DNA of 64,000 nucleotides. Origin: JAFGXT01 sp963677165 (GTDB taxonomy: Bacteria; Verrucomicrobiota; Lentisphaeria; Victivallales; SZUA-371). Location: positions 1,736,001 to 1,800,000 of the forward strand of contig CAXXSX010000002.1 of NCBI GenBank assembly GCA_963677165.2, given 5' to 3'. Positions 34,789 through 43,825 of this stretch are shown piece by piece (within the stretch, counting starts at the first letter, position 1; every line of letters starts with the position of its first letter). A model generated the notes under the pieces. The model did not search any database, had not been told where the DNA came from, and saw only the letters and a program-made list of their open reading frames with translations. The translations under genes were made by a program, and so were the position numbers.

Positions 34789-37700
34789 ATGGCGGCAGCG
34801 ATGGAAGTGATAGATGAAGATTGTAATGTAGAAAAATCTTCTGCCGGAATCAATTTTATGCGTCTCGTAAAAACGTTACATGTACCAATTGCATTATGCG
34901 AGGTAACTAGTAATAGCTCAGATCAAGTTGATTCCATAAAATTGCTTGAAGCCAATGATGCTTTGATAAAACTTTGCAAATCTGATTATAATCTTATCAA
35001 AAATAGAGATATCGAATTTTTATTTCCTGATTTCGGACCGAATCAGTTTGATGCTGTTAAGCAAGCGTTATCGACAGGAAGTTCAGTCACAATTGAGAAT
35101 AAAGTTAAATTTGGCAACCGTATCTTGTCAGTTACTTTAACTCCCTACAACAATAATATTATTTCTCTGGTTTTAGAAGATGTAACAGATGTCTCATTGA
35201 AAAGTTCAGACCTGTTTCATGGTAGCTCCAGTGAAATAATGAATATTATGCCTGACATCATTATGGTATTCAACCGGGATGGTGTTTATGTCGATTATCA
35301 TGCTGCTTCGCTTGAAGATCTGCCAATACCGGCAGATAAATTTCTGGGTTGTAAGCTCAACGAGTTTTTGCCCAGAAAAGTGGCGGCTCAGTTTCATGAA
35401 AAACTGAAAGAGGCATTGGCGACCGGACATACTTCTTCTTTCCGGCATGATGTGATTATTGACCGGAAGTCCAACACTTTCGATGTGAAATTTCTACCGA
35501 ATCAGAAGGGCGAAGTTATCTGTATTGTCAGGAACATTACGGGAATGGACCGAGTAGGGCTGGCCCGAGATATTTCCAAGGATAAATTCAAGGCGATTTT
35601 TGAAAGTACTCCAGCCGGAATTTCACTCATTAATGACAAGATGCATATCGTACTGGCAAATGAGGCCGTGGAAAGTATAACCGGCTTCTCCAGAAAGTAT
35701 CTGGCAGGAAAAATTTTGTGTGATCTTACTCATCCGGATGATATTACCCGTTGCCGGGAAAATTATCTTGATGTACTTCATGGAAAAGTCAGCCGTCATA
35801 ACTTTGTAAAACGGATTATTTGTTCTGACAGCAAAGTCAAGTGGATTCAGGCTGCGGTATCTCCATTATATAATATATCAGGAAAAATCTCCTATGTGGT
35901 AGAAACCATCACAGATATAAGTGAACAGCGTCAATCCCGGGAAAAGCTGGGGCGTATCCAGCGACGACTCCGGGAATTGAATACTGTTGCTAAATCCGGC
36001 TACTGGGAGGTTGATTACCGGAATGGTAATATTACCTGCGATCAGGAATTATATGATTTGTTCGGCTACCCAGTCGATATTCAACTGGATCTTGATTTTA
36101 TTCGCAGCCGGATTCATTCAGATGACATATTCAATACCGAACGGGCATTCATCAAGGCTATAAAAGAGAATACCGATTTTAATATTCTGCATCGTTTCTA
36201 TGACAGTCGAGGCTGCATCAAGCATATTGTGCATCGCGGAACAACAGAATATGACGAGAATATGCGTCCGAGGCGTACAATTGGAATGGCCTATGATATT
36301 ACCGAATTGCATGAAGCTCAAATGGAACTGGAAAAAAGTAATCGCATTCTGCATGCTATCATAACCAGTACCCATAAACTGCTTGAGCACAGTGAAATTC
36401 AGCAGGCATTCTCTGAGTCGCTTAAAGCTCTGTGTGCGGCACTTGATGTTTCCAGAGCTTATGTTTATCTTGTAACAGAGCTGGATTCTGGTGCTTTGGA
36501 TTGCCGTTATGCCTATGATTGGACGTCTCCTGATGTCATTAATTTGGCAGAGCTTTCAGGAAAAGGCGATTACGTCATTTACGACCCTGAAATTATAAGA
36601 AATCTTCATCATAATAAAGCTACCGTTCTGGATCTATCCACTGTTCCCGAAGAACATCGTGATCTAATGATCAGGTGTGAGACTAAAAGCCTCGCGGCCT
36701 TACCTGTTTTCATTAATAACAGGTTGCATGGTTTTATTGGTATTGATGATTGTAAAAATATGCGGCATTGGGGAAATGCTGAGTTGACCATCCTCAAGCT
36801 GTTTGCTGAAACCAGTGGAATGATTATTGAACGCCGTGAGCGTGAGATCAAATTGGAAGAGACCGTTAAGCGTGCGGAAAATAATGAGGCGCTTCTGCTG
36901 AAAAGTGAAACCCGTCTTCGCAGTCTGCTGAAAACTCTGCCGGACATGATTTTTATCTATGATAAACATGGATATATTCTTGACTACAGTGTTACCGATA
37001 CCAGTGACCTGGTGGCAACACCCGAAGAGTTTCTCGGTCAGCATCTTTCAAAAATTCTTCCGGATCATGTATCTGAGCTGAAGACTGGAAATATTAGACA
37101 GTCCCTAGCCATCGGTGATACGTGCCATTATCAGTATGAACTTGATATCGATGGTGACATTAGGTTGTTTGACGCCAGAATGGTACCTTATGGTTCGGAT
37201 ACTACCATGGAAATCGTGCGTAATATTACGGAACAGCACCGTATCAAGAGCGCATTGGAATCCAGTGAAAACAAATTTAGACTGTTGTTTGACCGGATGA
37301 TCAGCGGCGCTACCCTGTTTGAGCCGGAATTCGACAAACAGCTTCATAAGTGGCGTTATCGGTTTATTGACGCGAATTCTTCATACGAACAGATGAACGG
37401 AATCGAAAGAGAACGGTTCATCGGACATTTTATTGATGATATTTTCCCGGAGATGGAATCATCATGGCTGGATGTTCTCCATGAGGTGGCACACAACGGT
37501 AATTCAAAGGTTTTTGAGTTGTATCACAGCGAAACCGGCAAACATTATCATTGCAGTGCTTTTAAACCGGAACCGACACAGAACTACTTCTGTGTGATTT
37601 TCAACGACCTTACGGCACAGAAGAAATTTGAGATTGACCTGATAAAAGCGAAGGAAAAAGCAGAGGAAAGCGACCGGCTGAAATCTTCTTTCCTTTCGAA

Positions 37701-38832
37701 TATGTCCCATGAGATCAGAACTCCGCTGAATACCATTGTCGGCTTGTCGAATTTGATGGCGGAAAATGATTTGAACCGGGATGAAAAAGGAGAGTATGCC
37801 GCGCTGATCAATCAAAGTTCAAATCAGCTCCTTACTCTGATTACTGATATTATTGATATCGCGAAAATCGAAAGTGGTCAGCTCAGCCTGAACAAGAGTA
37901 ATATCAATATTAATGCGCTTCTCGAAAAATTGTATGATATTTTCTCCGCAAAACTTCATCGAAAAAACCAAACTAATATTGACCTGATTACCCGTAGCAA
38001 TCTCAATGATGTCGACGCTACTGTTTTTACTGATGAGACCAGGTTGACACAGATATATTCCAACTTGCTTGATAATGCCTTGAAATTTACGAGCCAGGGT
38101 ATTATCGAATTCGGTTATGAGCTGGATATTGAATCCAATGAGCTCATCTGCTATGTGAAGGATTCCGGAACCGGTATCGCTCCGGAAAAACAGGATATTA
38201 TTTTTGAACGTTTCAGACAGGCCGACGACTCATTTACCCGTAAGTATGGTGGTACCGGACTTGGGCTGACAATCTGTAAGAATTTGTGTGATTTGATGGG
38301 CGGCAGGATATGGCTGACGTCGGAAGAGGGAAATGGTTCATGTTTTTCTTTTACTTTGCCGTATGTCAGGAAAGATGAAACTCCGTCGCAAAAAATCAAG
38401 CGGCTCGCAGTTCATTCGGAAAATGCCATGTTTTCGTGGCCGGGCAAGACAGTGATGATTGTCGAAGACACTCCGACTGTTCAGTTTTATCTTAAGCGGA
38501 TTCTTGAGCTGGCTAACGTGAAATGCCTGATTGCATCCAATGGTCAGGAGGCTGTTGAGTATGTTGAAGAGGGGAATTCGGTTGATCTGGTCCTTATGGA
38601 TATTCAGATGCCGGTGTTGAACGGTTTTGATGCTACTAGAAAGTTGAAGGAACTTGATCCTTATTTACCGATCATTGCTCAAACCGCTTATGCGTTTGCC
38701 AGTGAAATGGAAAAAATCGCTGAATGCGGTTGTGATGACTGCATTGTAAAACCGATCCGTAAAAATCAACTTCTTAAGAAGCTGTCAACATATTTCGGAC
38801 CTTCTGTTCCGGTAATTGATTATAATTTCTGA
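34789..38832 (+). CDS. Large cytoplasmic hybrid histidine kinase with multiple PAS domains, GAF and receiver
   Basis: This 1347-residue protein has no membrane segment. Several PAS domains are visible: about 1-130 (weak), 145-260 (MPDIIMVFNRDGVYVDY), 265-380 (STPAGISLINDKMHIVLANE), 400-510, 705-815 (LPDMIFIYDKHGYILDY) and 830-945. A GAF domain lies at about 520-690. The dimerisation domain has the histidine in MSHEIRTPLNTIVGL near 967. The ATPase domain has DNALKF, DSGTGIAPE and GGTGLGLTICKNL. The C-terminal receiver (about 1220-1335) has the phosphorylation site VLMDIQMPV and the conserved Lys in CIVKPIR. Domain boundaries are approximate. No response regulator or phosphotransfer gene lies beside it, so the output is unknown. 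No clear ribosome-binding site is seen at the chosen start; an ATG four codons later is possible. Confidence 0.92.
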   Translation: MAAAMEVIDEDCNVEKSSAGINFMRLVKTLHVPIALCEVTSNSSDQVDSIKLLEANDALIKLCKSDYNLIKNRDIEFLFPDFGPNQFDAVKQALSTGSSVTIENKVKFGNRILSVTLTPYNNNIISLVLEDVTDVSLKSSDLFHGSSSEIMNIMPDIIMVFNRDGVYVDYHAASLEDLPIPADKFLGCKLNEFLPRKVAAQFHEKLKEALATGHTSSFRHDVIIDRKSNTFDVKFLPNQKGEVICIVRNITGMDRVGLARDISKDKFKAIFESTPAGISLINDKMHIVLANEAVESITGFSRKYLAGKILCDLTHPDDITRCRENYLDVLHGKVSRHNFVKRIICSDSKVKWIQAAVSPLYNISGKISYVVETITDISEQRQSREKLGRIQRRLRELNTVAKSGYWEVDYRNGNITCDQELYDLFGYPVDIQLDLDFIRSRIHSDDIFNTERAFIKAIKENTDFNILHRFYDSRGCIKHIVHRGTTEYDENMRPRRTIGMAYDITELHEAQMELEKSNRILHAIITSTHKLLEHSEIQQAFSESLKALCAALDVSRAYVYLVTELDSGALDCRYAYDWTSPDVINLAELSGKGDYVIYDPEIIRNLHHNKATVLDLSTVPEEHRDLMIRCETKSLAALPVFINNRLHGFIGIDDCKNMRHWGNAELTILKLFAETSGMIIERREREIKLEETVKRAENNEALLLKSETRLRSLLKTLPDMIFIYDKHGYILDYSVTDTSDLVATPEEFLGQHLSKILPDHVSELKTGNIRQSLAIGDTCHYQYELDIDGDIRLFDARMVPYGSDTTMEIVRNITEQHRIKSALESSENKFRLLFDRMISGATLFEPEFDKQLHKWRYRFIDANSSYEQMNGIERERFIGHFIDDIFPEMESSWLDVLHEVAHNGNSKVFELYHSETGKHYHCSAFKPEPTQNYFCVIFNDLTAQKKFEIDLIKAKEKAEESDRLKSSFLSNMSHEIRTPLNTIVGLSNLMAENDLNRDEKGEYAALINQSSNQLLTLITDIIDIAKIESGQLSLNKSNININALLEKLYDIFSAKLHRKNQTNIDLITRSNLNDVDATVFTDETRLTQIYSNLLDNALKFTSQGIIEFGYELDIESNELICYVKDSGTGIAPEKQDIIFERFRQADDSFTRKYGGTGLGLTICKNLCDLMGGRIWLTSEEGNGSCFSFTLPYVRKDETPSQKIKRLAVHSENAMFSWPGKTVMIVEDTPTVQFYLKRILELANVKCLIASNGQEAVEYVEEGNSVDLVLMDIQMPVLNGFDATRKLKELDPYLPIIAQTAYAFASEMEKIAECGCDDCIVKPIRKNQLLKKLSTYFGPSVPVIDYNF

Positions 38833-38924
38833 TGTCTTTTCCCGGGTTTATTCTTTACTTTTTGTTCTTGTACTGTTAAATTATGTTAAAATTATACTCT
38901 TTAAGAAAAAAAATAGGTGTTCTT

Positions 38925-40142
38925 ATGTTTACGGCAGCAATTATTGGCGTTTCCGGATTTGGCGACGTTCATTATAATGATTTAAAAAAAGGTGTTGAAC
39001 AGGGGCGCGTTAAAATTCTTGGCGCAACTGTGATCAATCAGAATGAAGAGGAAGAAAAGTGCCAGTGGCTCACTGCGAATGGCGTGAAGCTCTATACGAA
39101 CTGGCAGGAAATGCTGGATGAACTATCGGGTAAAATTGATCTCTGCTTTATTCCTACTGGAATTGCTATGCATGCACCAATGAGCATTGCCGCGATGAAA
39201 GTTGGTGCCAATGTTTTTGTGGAGAAACCTGTTACTGCCACGATTCAGGAAGTCAAACAACTTGAAGCCGTTTGTGAAGAGACCGGAAAGTTTGTGGCTG
39301 TCGGATTCCAGAATATTTATCTCCCGGATACTCATCAATTGAAGAAGTTTCTGCTTAGCGGACGGCTTGGTAAACTCAAAGCTCTTAAGGCACGGGGATT
39401 TTGGTCACGCAACAATCTTTACTACGGACGTAACAACTGGGCCGGGTGCCTGAAAGTGAATGACGCCTGGGTTTTGGACAGTCCGTTCAACAATGCTCTG
39501 GCGCATTTCTTGAATCTGATTTGTTTTCTCGCCGGTAATGAGTTTGAAAGTTCTGCCGAACTGCGTGAAATTACTTCTGAACTCTATCATGCCAATAAGA
39601 TCGAAAGTGCTGATACTGCTTGTATTAGGGCCGTGACTTCCGATGATGTTGATATTTTATTTTATGTGACTCATGCCTGTACCCAGCAGACCAGTGTTCA
39701 TATTGAAATTGAAGGAGAAAATGGTAAGGTCATCTTTGATTTTGGTGAGAGTGATATTGAAATTCGGCTTGATGACGGTACCGTTGAGCATATTCCGGTA
39801 ACACCGTATTCAGAATATCGCGGACACATCATGAAGGCTTTGGAACAGAGATTATCCGATCCCGAGGCGTTTGTGTGTAATCTGCAAATTGCCGGAACTC
39901 ATATTTTGTGCGTTAACGGCGCTCATGAATCATGCCCGGTAATTCATTCAATTCCATCGGAATTTAAGGAAACTGTTGTAGACGGTGATTCTGTGGTTAT
40001 TAATGTTCATAATATCTGCAATATCCTTACCAGTGCGTTTGATAAGGGCAAGTTACCGAGCGAGATCGGTATCAAATGGGCCGTTCCCGGAAAACCTTTT
40101 GATTTGATTGGATATTCAGAGTTTAACGGAGGCGCAGAATAA
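38925..40142 (+). CDS. Gfo/Idh/MocA-family oxidoreductase, first of a pair
   Basis: The protein (405 residues) begins with a Rossmann-type AAIIGVSGFGDVHYN and carries the family signature FVEKPVTATIQEV (Glu-Lys-Pro) near residue 94, as in NAD(P)-dependent sugar dehydrogenases. The second domain forms the substrate-binding sheet. The start at 38925 has AGGTG five bases upstream; an in-frame ATG at 38883 would add 14 basic residues before the nucleotide-binding strand and is less likely. It overlaps the second oxidoreductase by one base, so both are made together. The substrate is probably a sugar or inositol-like compound. Confidence 0.85.
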   Translation: MFTAAIIGVSGFGDVHYNDLKKGVEQGRVKILGATVINQNEEEEKCQWLTANGVKLYTNWQEMLDELSGKIDLCFIPTGIAMHAPMSIAAMKVGANVFVEKPVTATIQEVKQLEAVCEETGKFVAVGFQNIYLPDTHQLKKFLLSGRLGKLKALKARGFWSRNNLYYGRNNWAGCLKVNDAWVLDSPFNNALAHFLNLICFLAGNEFESSAELREITSELYHANKIESADTACIRAVTSDDVDILFYVTHACTQQTSVHIEIEGENGKVIFDFGESDIEIRLDDGTVEHIPVTPYSEYRGHIMKALEQRLSDPEAFVCNLQIAGTHILCVNGAHESCPVIHSIPSEFKETVVDGDSVVINVHNICNILTSAFDKGKLPSEIGIKWAVPGKPFDLIGYSEFNGGAE

Positions 40143-41098
40143 TGAAAGTTGTTCTGATTGGCAACGAGGGTCATACTTTTACTGCTTTGCAATCTATCCG
40201 GAAGAACCCGGATCTTGAACTCTGCGGTATTTCCAGCGCTGATCCGGTCGACCAGAACAATATCGATAATATTTGCAAAGAATTCGACTGCTATTTTTTT
40301 GAAGACTGCGATGTGATGCTTGACGAGGTGAAGCCCGATGTTGCCTGTATTGGTACCCGTTATGATTTAAATGGACCGACTTCGCTGAAATGTCTGAAAC
40401 GTGGAATTCATTGTTATACCGAGAAAAGCATTGCCCACAGTGCGGAAATGCTTGAACAACTGCGTTTGGCCGCAGAGGCTAATAATGTTAAAATCATCGG
40501 GATGCATACCATGCGGTATGATCCTCAGTTTTATGCTGCTTACCGTGCGGTTCAAGCTGGTGCGATCGGGAAGCCGATGTCGGTCTATGGGCGCAAGTCC
40601 TACAAATTCGGCAAATCTCGTCCGGACTACTATCGTAAAAGCGAATTCTACGGTAGTACGATTCTCTGGGTTGCGATCCATGCCATAGATCTGGCTTGCT
40701 GGATTGGTGGTGAAATGGATCATGTTTATGGCTTAAAAAACAATGAATGCAATTTCGGTTATGGTGATTGCGAAGCTTCCACTGCGATTGCGTTTTCCTA
40801 TAAAAACGGCGGAGTCGGCGCGATTACCGCTGATTTCTACCAGCCCCAGGCGGCGAAATTTCATGGCGATGATCAGTTGCGGATTGCCGGTGAACGCGGC
40901 ATAGTCGAAGTAATTCGCGATAAGGCATTCCTGACCACTCATGACAAGGAAACCGTTGAACTTCCACTAGAGCCTGCCGGAGATTTCTTCGGCGACTTTT
41001 GTCACGAAATAACCGGTATTGGCGAATGCCGTCTTTCCATGGAAGATACCTTCATGGTCACGGAAGCAGCCCTAAGAGCCAATAACGGTGTTAAATAA
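40142..41098 (+). CDS. Gfo/Idh/MocA-family oxidoreductase, second of a pair
   Basis: This 318-residue protein starts KVVLIGNEGHTFTALQSI, a shortened Rossmann start with GNEGH rather than the usual GxGxxG. The central motif is CYTEKSIAHSAEML (Thr-Glu-Lys-Ser in place of Glu-Lys-Pro), and the substrate region has GMHTMRYDPQFYAA and WVAIHAIDLACWIGG, the latter resembling the catalytic Asp-x-x-x-His-type site of the family. The ATG overlaps the upstream TAA by one base. The two genes are paralogues in an operon and may act on successive steps or as a heteromer (inference). Confidence 0.85.
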   Translation: MKVVLIGNEGHTFTALQSIRKNPDLELCGISSADPVDQNNIDNICKEFDCYFFEDCDVMLDEVKPDVACIGTRYDLNGPTSLKCLKRGIHCYTEKSIAHSAEMLEQLRLAAEANNVKIIGMHTMRYDPQFYAAYRAVQAGAIGKPMSVYGRKSYKFGKSRPDYYRKSEFYGSTILWVAIHAIDLACWIGGEMDHVYGLKNNECNFGYGDCEASTAIAFSYKNGGVGAITADFYQPQAAKFHGDDQLRIAGERGIVEVIRDKAFLTTHDKETVELPLEPAGDFFGDFCHEITGIGECRLSMEDTFMVTEAALRANNGVK

Positions 41099-41102
41099 AA
41101 AT

Positions 41103-41275
41103 ATGTTGCGAAGCAACTACTTCGCACCGAGTCGTACTCGGGCGTGATCCAACGGCGACACGTTGGTCGGCAAAGCCGAAATATATTTATCTACAACATT
41201 TTGACGATTGTATTCGATTAACATGTCAGCAATATTTTTTTGAGCGGGCGAAGCGATGCGAAAGAAAAATATTGC
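41103..41275 (-). repeat. Composite repeat: family B fragment plus hairpin element E (copy 2)
   Basis: The 315-base gap contains a reverse-strand family B fragment (to about 41182; ATCCAACGGCGACACGTTGG then TCGGCAAAGCCGAAAT). A hairpin follows at 41229-41275, with arms GCAATATTTTT and AAAAATATTGC. This is the same arrangement as at 1703-1867, including the lead-in CGATTAACATGTCAGCA. Nothing else is seen before the next gene. Confidence 0.65.
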
Positions 41276-41413
41276 GGTGCTGACTTTTGATAGGTTGTCT
41301 TTTTCTCATCAACTTGCATTTAGTGGGATTTTCTAATAAATATTTTGACTTTGCGCTGTTTCATATTAGATTGTTTATATTAAGATAATTATCAAAATCT
41401 AGGGGGATACATC

Positions 41414-43240
41414 ATGAAGCTGGTGAAAATTCTTGATATTGTCAATCAAATTGAAAAAAGTTCTTTCTTCAAACTATTGGATTCTTATTCAGATTCGCTT
41501 AGAGAATCTGATGATATGTCCATTCCGACTGGTGGTTCAAAATGTATAAATGATTCTGTTGAAATTAAAAAGCTTTTTGACTGCGTATCTGAACTCTATC
41601 AAAATGATTTAAGTACAAAAATTGATTTTGACCCTCAATTACTTTTGCTGGCAAACATTGTTATTAGAGATGGGAACGCGATACTGGAGCGTAACTGGCT
41701 TGAGCAATTGTATAAAAAAGAACATTTACTGTTATCTGAGAATATCGAACAACTGCAAAGAATTAATCCGGATGATTCCAGATTTCGAGACTATAAGATT
41801 TTTCGAGCATGTGTAAATGAAGCCTATAAGAATGATGAACAGATTAACCGTGAATGCCAGGTAACCAGAGATGAAAAGTCTATACTAAATGTATTAGCAA
41901 AAGAATTTGAATTTTCATATGCGGAAATGTTAACCTTGTATGCTGCAGAAACTCCTATTCCGCGCCTTGATATCGATAGTCTAATTTCACTAATAAAAGA
42001 ATCTGGAATTGGTTTTTACAGTAGGAAAAATCTTAAAGTATATATTCCGAATGAGGTAATTGTTTTATTACAGAATATTTTGAATGTCGAATTGCCGAAT
42101 AAATATTTTAGGAGAATTTTAAAGAAGCTTCAGATCTCTCAATTAAATCGTGTTATGAAGAGATATAACATAAACATTGGCAATGAATTAAAAAAAGATA
42201 ATGAAGCTAAGGTGAAAGCTGTTTTAGCGGCAGGAATCAGTGTTAGCAATGTGCTTTTACGAGATATCCATCAGAATGGGGTAACTAAGACAGAAATCAA
42301 AGATTTTCTATTGAGTTTAATGCATGATTTGAATATTGATCTACAAAAAATTGGATCTTCGCCGGAAGAGCGGCTTGGATTGATAATAGAATATTTTAGA
42401 AAAATTGATGCTCAAGATCATATTGATATGTCTGCAGAAGCATTCGAGAATTTTATTAGTGATATAAATCAAATTATTCCGGAAATGAATGAAAGAGTGA
42501 GAGACGAATTTGAACTTTATCCGGAACATGTGATGAATCTGTCTGTATTATCGGATTATAATATTAAACCACGTGATTTAACATTCTTAATGTCGGAAGA
42601 AGAATTATTGAGATTTTGTGATGAAAAACAAATCAATACTCGTGGAAATACTGTAAAAAATATCCTAGATAAGTATGGGGACATGGAGAGTCGATTACTT
42701 GAAAATTACTTATCAATAGCTATGCGTGACATCAATACTTTAAAAACGAATAACATTAATATAAAAGAAAGTTTGCTTGGAACAAAATTTGAAGATCTTA
42801 CAAAAGAAATATTTTCCCGGTTAAATTTTAATATCGATGATGCTCTCAAGGCTGAGATTAATACCAAAAAAGATAAAATGGATATTGTTATTTCGATTGG
42901 TAATAATAAGCTGATTATTGTTGAATGTAAAACAGCAAAAGATGTTGAATATAACAAATATTCTTCTTTATCCAGGCAATTGAAGAGCTATCAGAAACTA
43001 TGTCGAAGTAAAAATTTCCAAATAGCCAGGACAATTCTTGTAGCCCCTGATTTTAGTAAAGACTTTGTTGATGAGTGCATTAAAGATTGGGAGTTGGAAT
43101 TATCTTTAGTCACTGCAGACGGTCTCATGGAAATGCTTAAAATATTCAATGATAAAAAAATGAATGATTTTCCGATTGGAGCCTTTGGCAATAATCTTAA
43201 ACTTGACGCAGAAAAAGCGAGAAGTATTTTAGAAAGATAG
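41414..43240 (+). CDS. Uncharacterised protein with a C-terminal PD-(D/E)XK nuclease-like domain
   Basis: This 608-residue protein is mostly helical for its first 450 residues, with no motif I recognise. From about residue 455 it has a restriction-endonuclease-like fold: GTKFEDLTKEIFSRL, then KDKMDIVISIGNNKLIIVEC followed by Lys, giving D...E-x-K, and later the Gln-containing helix SRQLKSYQKL and ARTILVAPDF. This resembles Mrr-like or defence nucleases. The gene is AT-rich like the Shedu-like gene at 2039 and lies next to an orphan antitoxin, both signs of a small acquired island. GGGGG lies about seven bases before the ATG. The function is unknown; a role in defence or DNA processing is inferred. 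Confidence 0.65.
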   Translation: MKLVKILDIVNQIEKSSFFKLLDSYSDSLRESDDMSIPTGGSKCINDSVEIKKLFDCVSELYQNDLSTKIDFDPQLLLLANIVIRDGNAILERNWLEQLYKKEHLLLSENIEQLQRINPDDSRFRDYKIFRACVNEAYKNDEQINRECQVTRDEKSILNVLAKEFEFSYAEMLTLYAAETPIPRLDIDSLISLIKESGIGFYSRKNLKVYIPNEVIVLLQNILNVELPNKYFRRILKKLQISQLNRVMKRYNINIGNELKKDNEAKVKAVLAAGISVSNVLLRDIHQNGVTKTEIKDFLLSLMHDLNIDLQKIGSSPEERLGLIIEYFRKIDAQDHIDMSAEAFENFISDINQIIPEMNERVRDEFELYPEHVMNLSVLSDYNIKPRDLTFLMSEEELLRFCDEKQINTRGNTVKNILDKYGDMESRLLENYLSIAMRDINTLKTNNINIKESLLGTKFEDLTKEIFSRLNFNIDDALKAEINTKKDKMDIVISIGNNKLIIVECKTAKDVEYNKYSSLSRQLKSYQKLCRSKNFQIARTILVAPDFSKDFVDECIKDWELELSLVTADGLMEMLKIFNDKKMNDFPIGAFGNNLKLDAEKARSILER

Positions 43241-43309
43241 GAATTCTCTATTGTTTTTATTGTTATTAAGTGTATATCACAAAATGTACTCTTTTTATGG
43301 AGAGCAGCC

Positions 43310-43552
43310 ATGAATATTACAGTATTTGATTTGAGAAAAAACGTGAAAAAGGTCTTTGCGGCAATAGATCGTAATAAAGCTGCTACACTAACCCATCACG
43401 GCAAAAAAAAGCCTGTAATTGTTTCTTGTGAGAATTATAAACCCAGAATTTCCGCTATTGATCATGAGGCGTTTGGGATTTGGGCTGATCGTGAAGAATC
43501 GAACGATATCGGCCGTTTTGTTTGCAATTTGCGAAAGGGAAGAGATTCATGA
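43310..43552 (+). CDS. Phd/YefM-like antitoxin, apparently without its toxin
   Basis: This 80-residue protein has the Phd/YefM antitoxin start NITVFDLRKNVKKVFAAID, followed by the HHGKKKPVIVSCENY strand (compare the usual GKPVAVLVS-EEY). GGAG lies in the upstream ATGGAGAGCAGCC. Its stop overlaps an ATG (ATGA at 43550), the usual coupling to a toxin gene, but that second frame ends after 13 codons (MIYCHSGFFHYSD), and repeat B3 follows. The toxin seems to have been lost. Confidence 0.7.
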   Translation: MNITVFDLRKNVKKVFAAIDRNKAATLTHHGKKKPVIVSCENYKPRISAIDHEAFGIWADREESNDIGRFVCNLRKGRDS

Positions 43553-43669
43553 TATATTGTCATTCTGGATTTTTTCATTATTCCGATTGACAAAACCGCT
43601 TTGTAATTTCATCTTACCAGTATAAATAAATAATGTCATGTGTTTTATTGCGAAGCAATTTGCGGCACC

Positions 43670-43782
43670 CATGGCGTTTATTTGAGTTGAAACTTGTTTC
43701 AGCCAAATAAACGACATTACTTGCCACCGCGGGCTCCGCGGACGCGATCCAACGGCGGGTCGTTGGTCGGCGAAGCCGAAAC
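43670..43782 (-). repeat. Family B structured repeat, copy B3
   Basis: This is a full-length copy on the minus strand. It includes the hairpin GTTTATTTG/CAAATAAAC around GAAAC/GTTTC, a GC-rich hairpin, and CCAACG/CGTTGG next to TCGGC/GCCGA. It lies between the orphan antitoxin and the phosphoglycerate mutase gene. A long minus-strand ORF (43547-44341) runs through it and is rejected. Confidence 0.7.
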
Positions 43783-43825
43783 AGAAAAAGGCACAAGACG
43801 AAAGAAAAAACTTATGGAGGCATAA

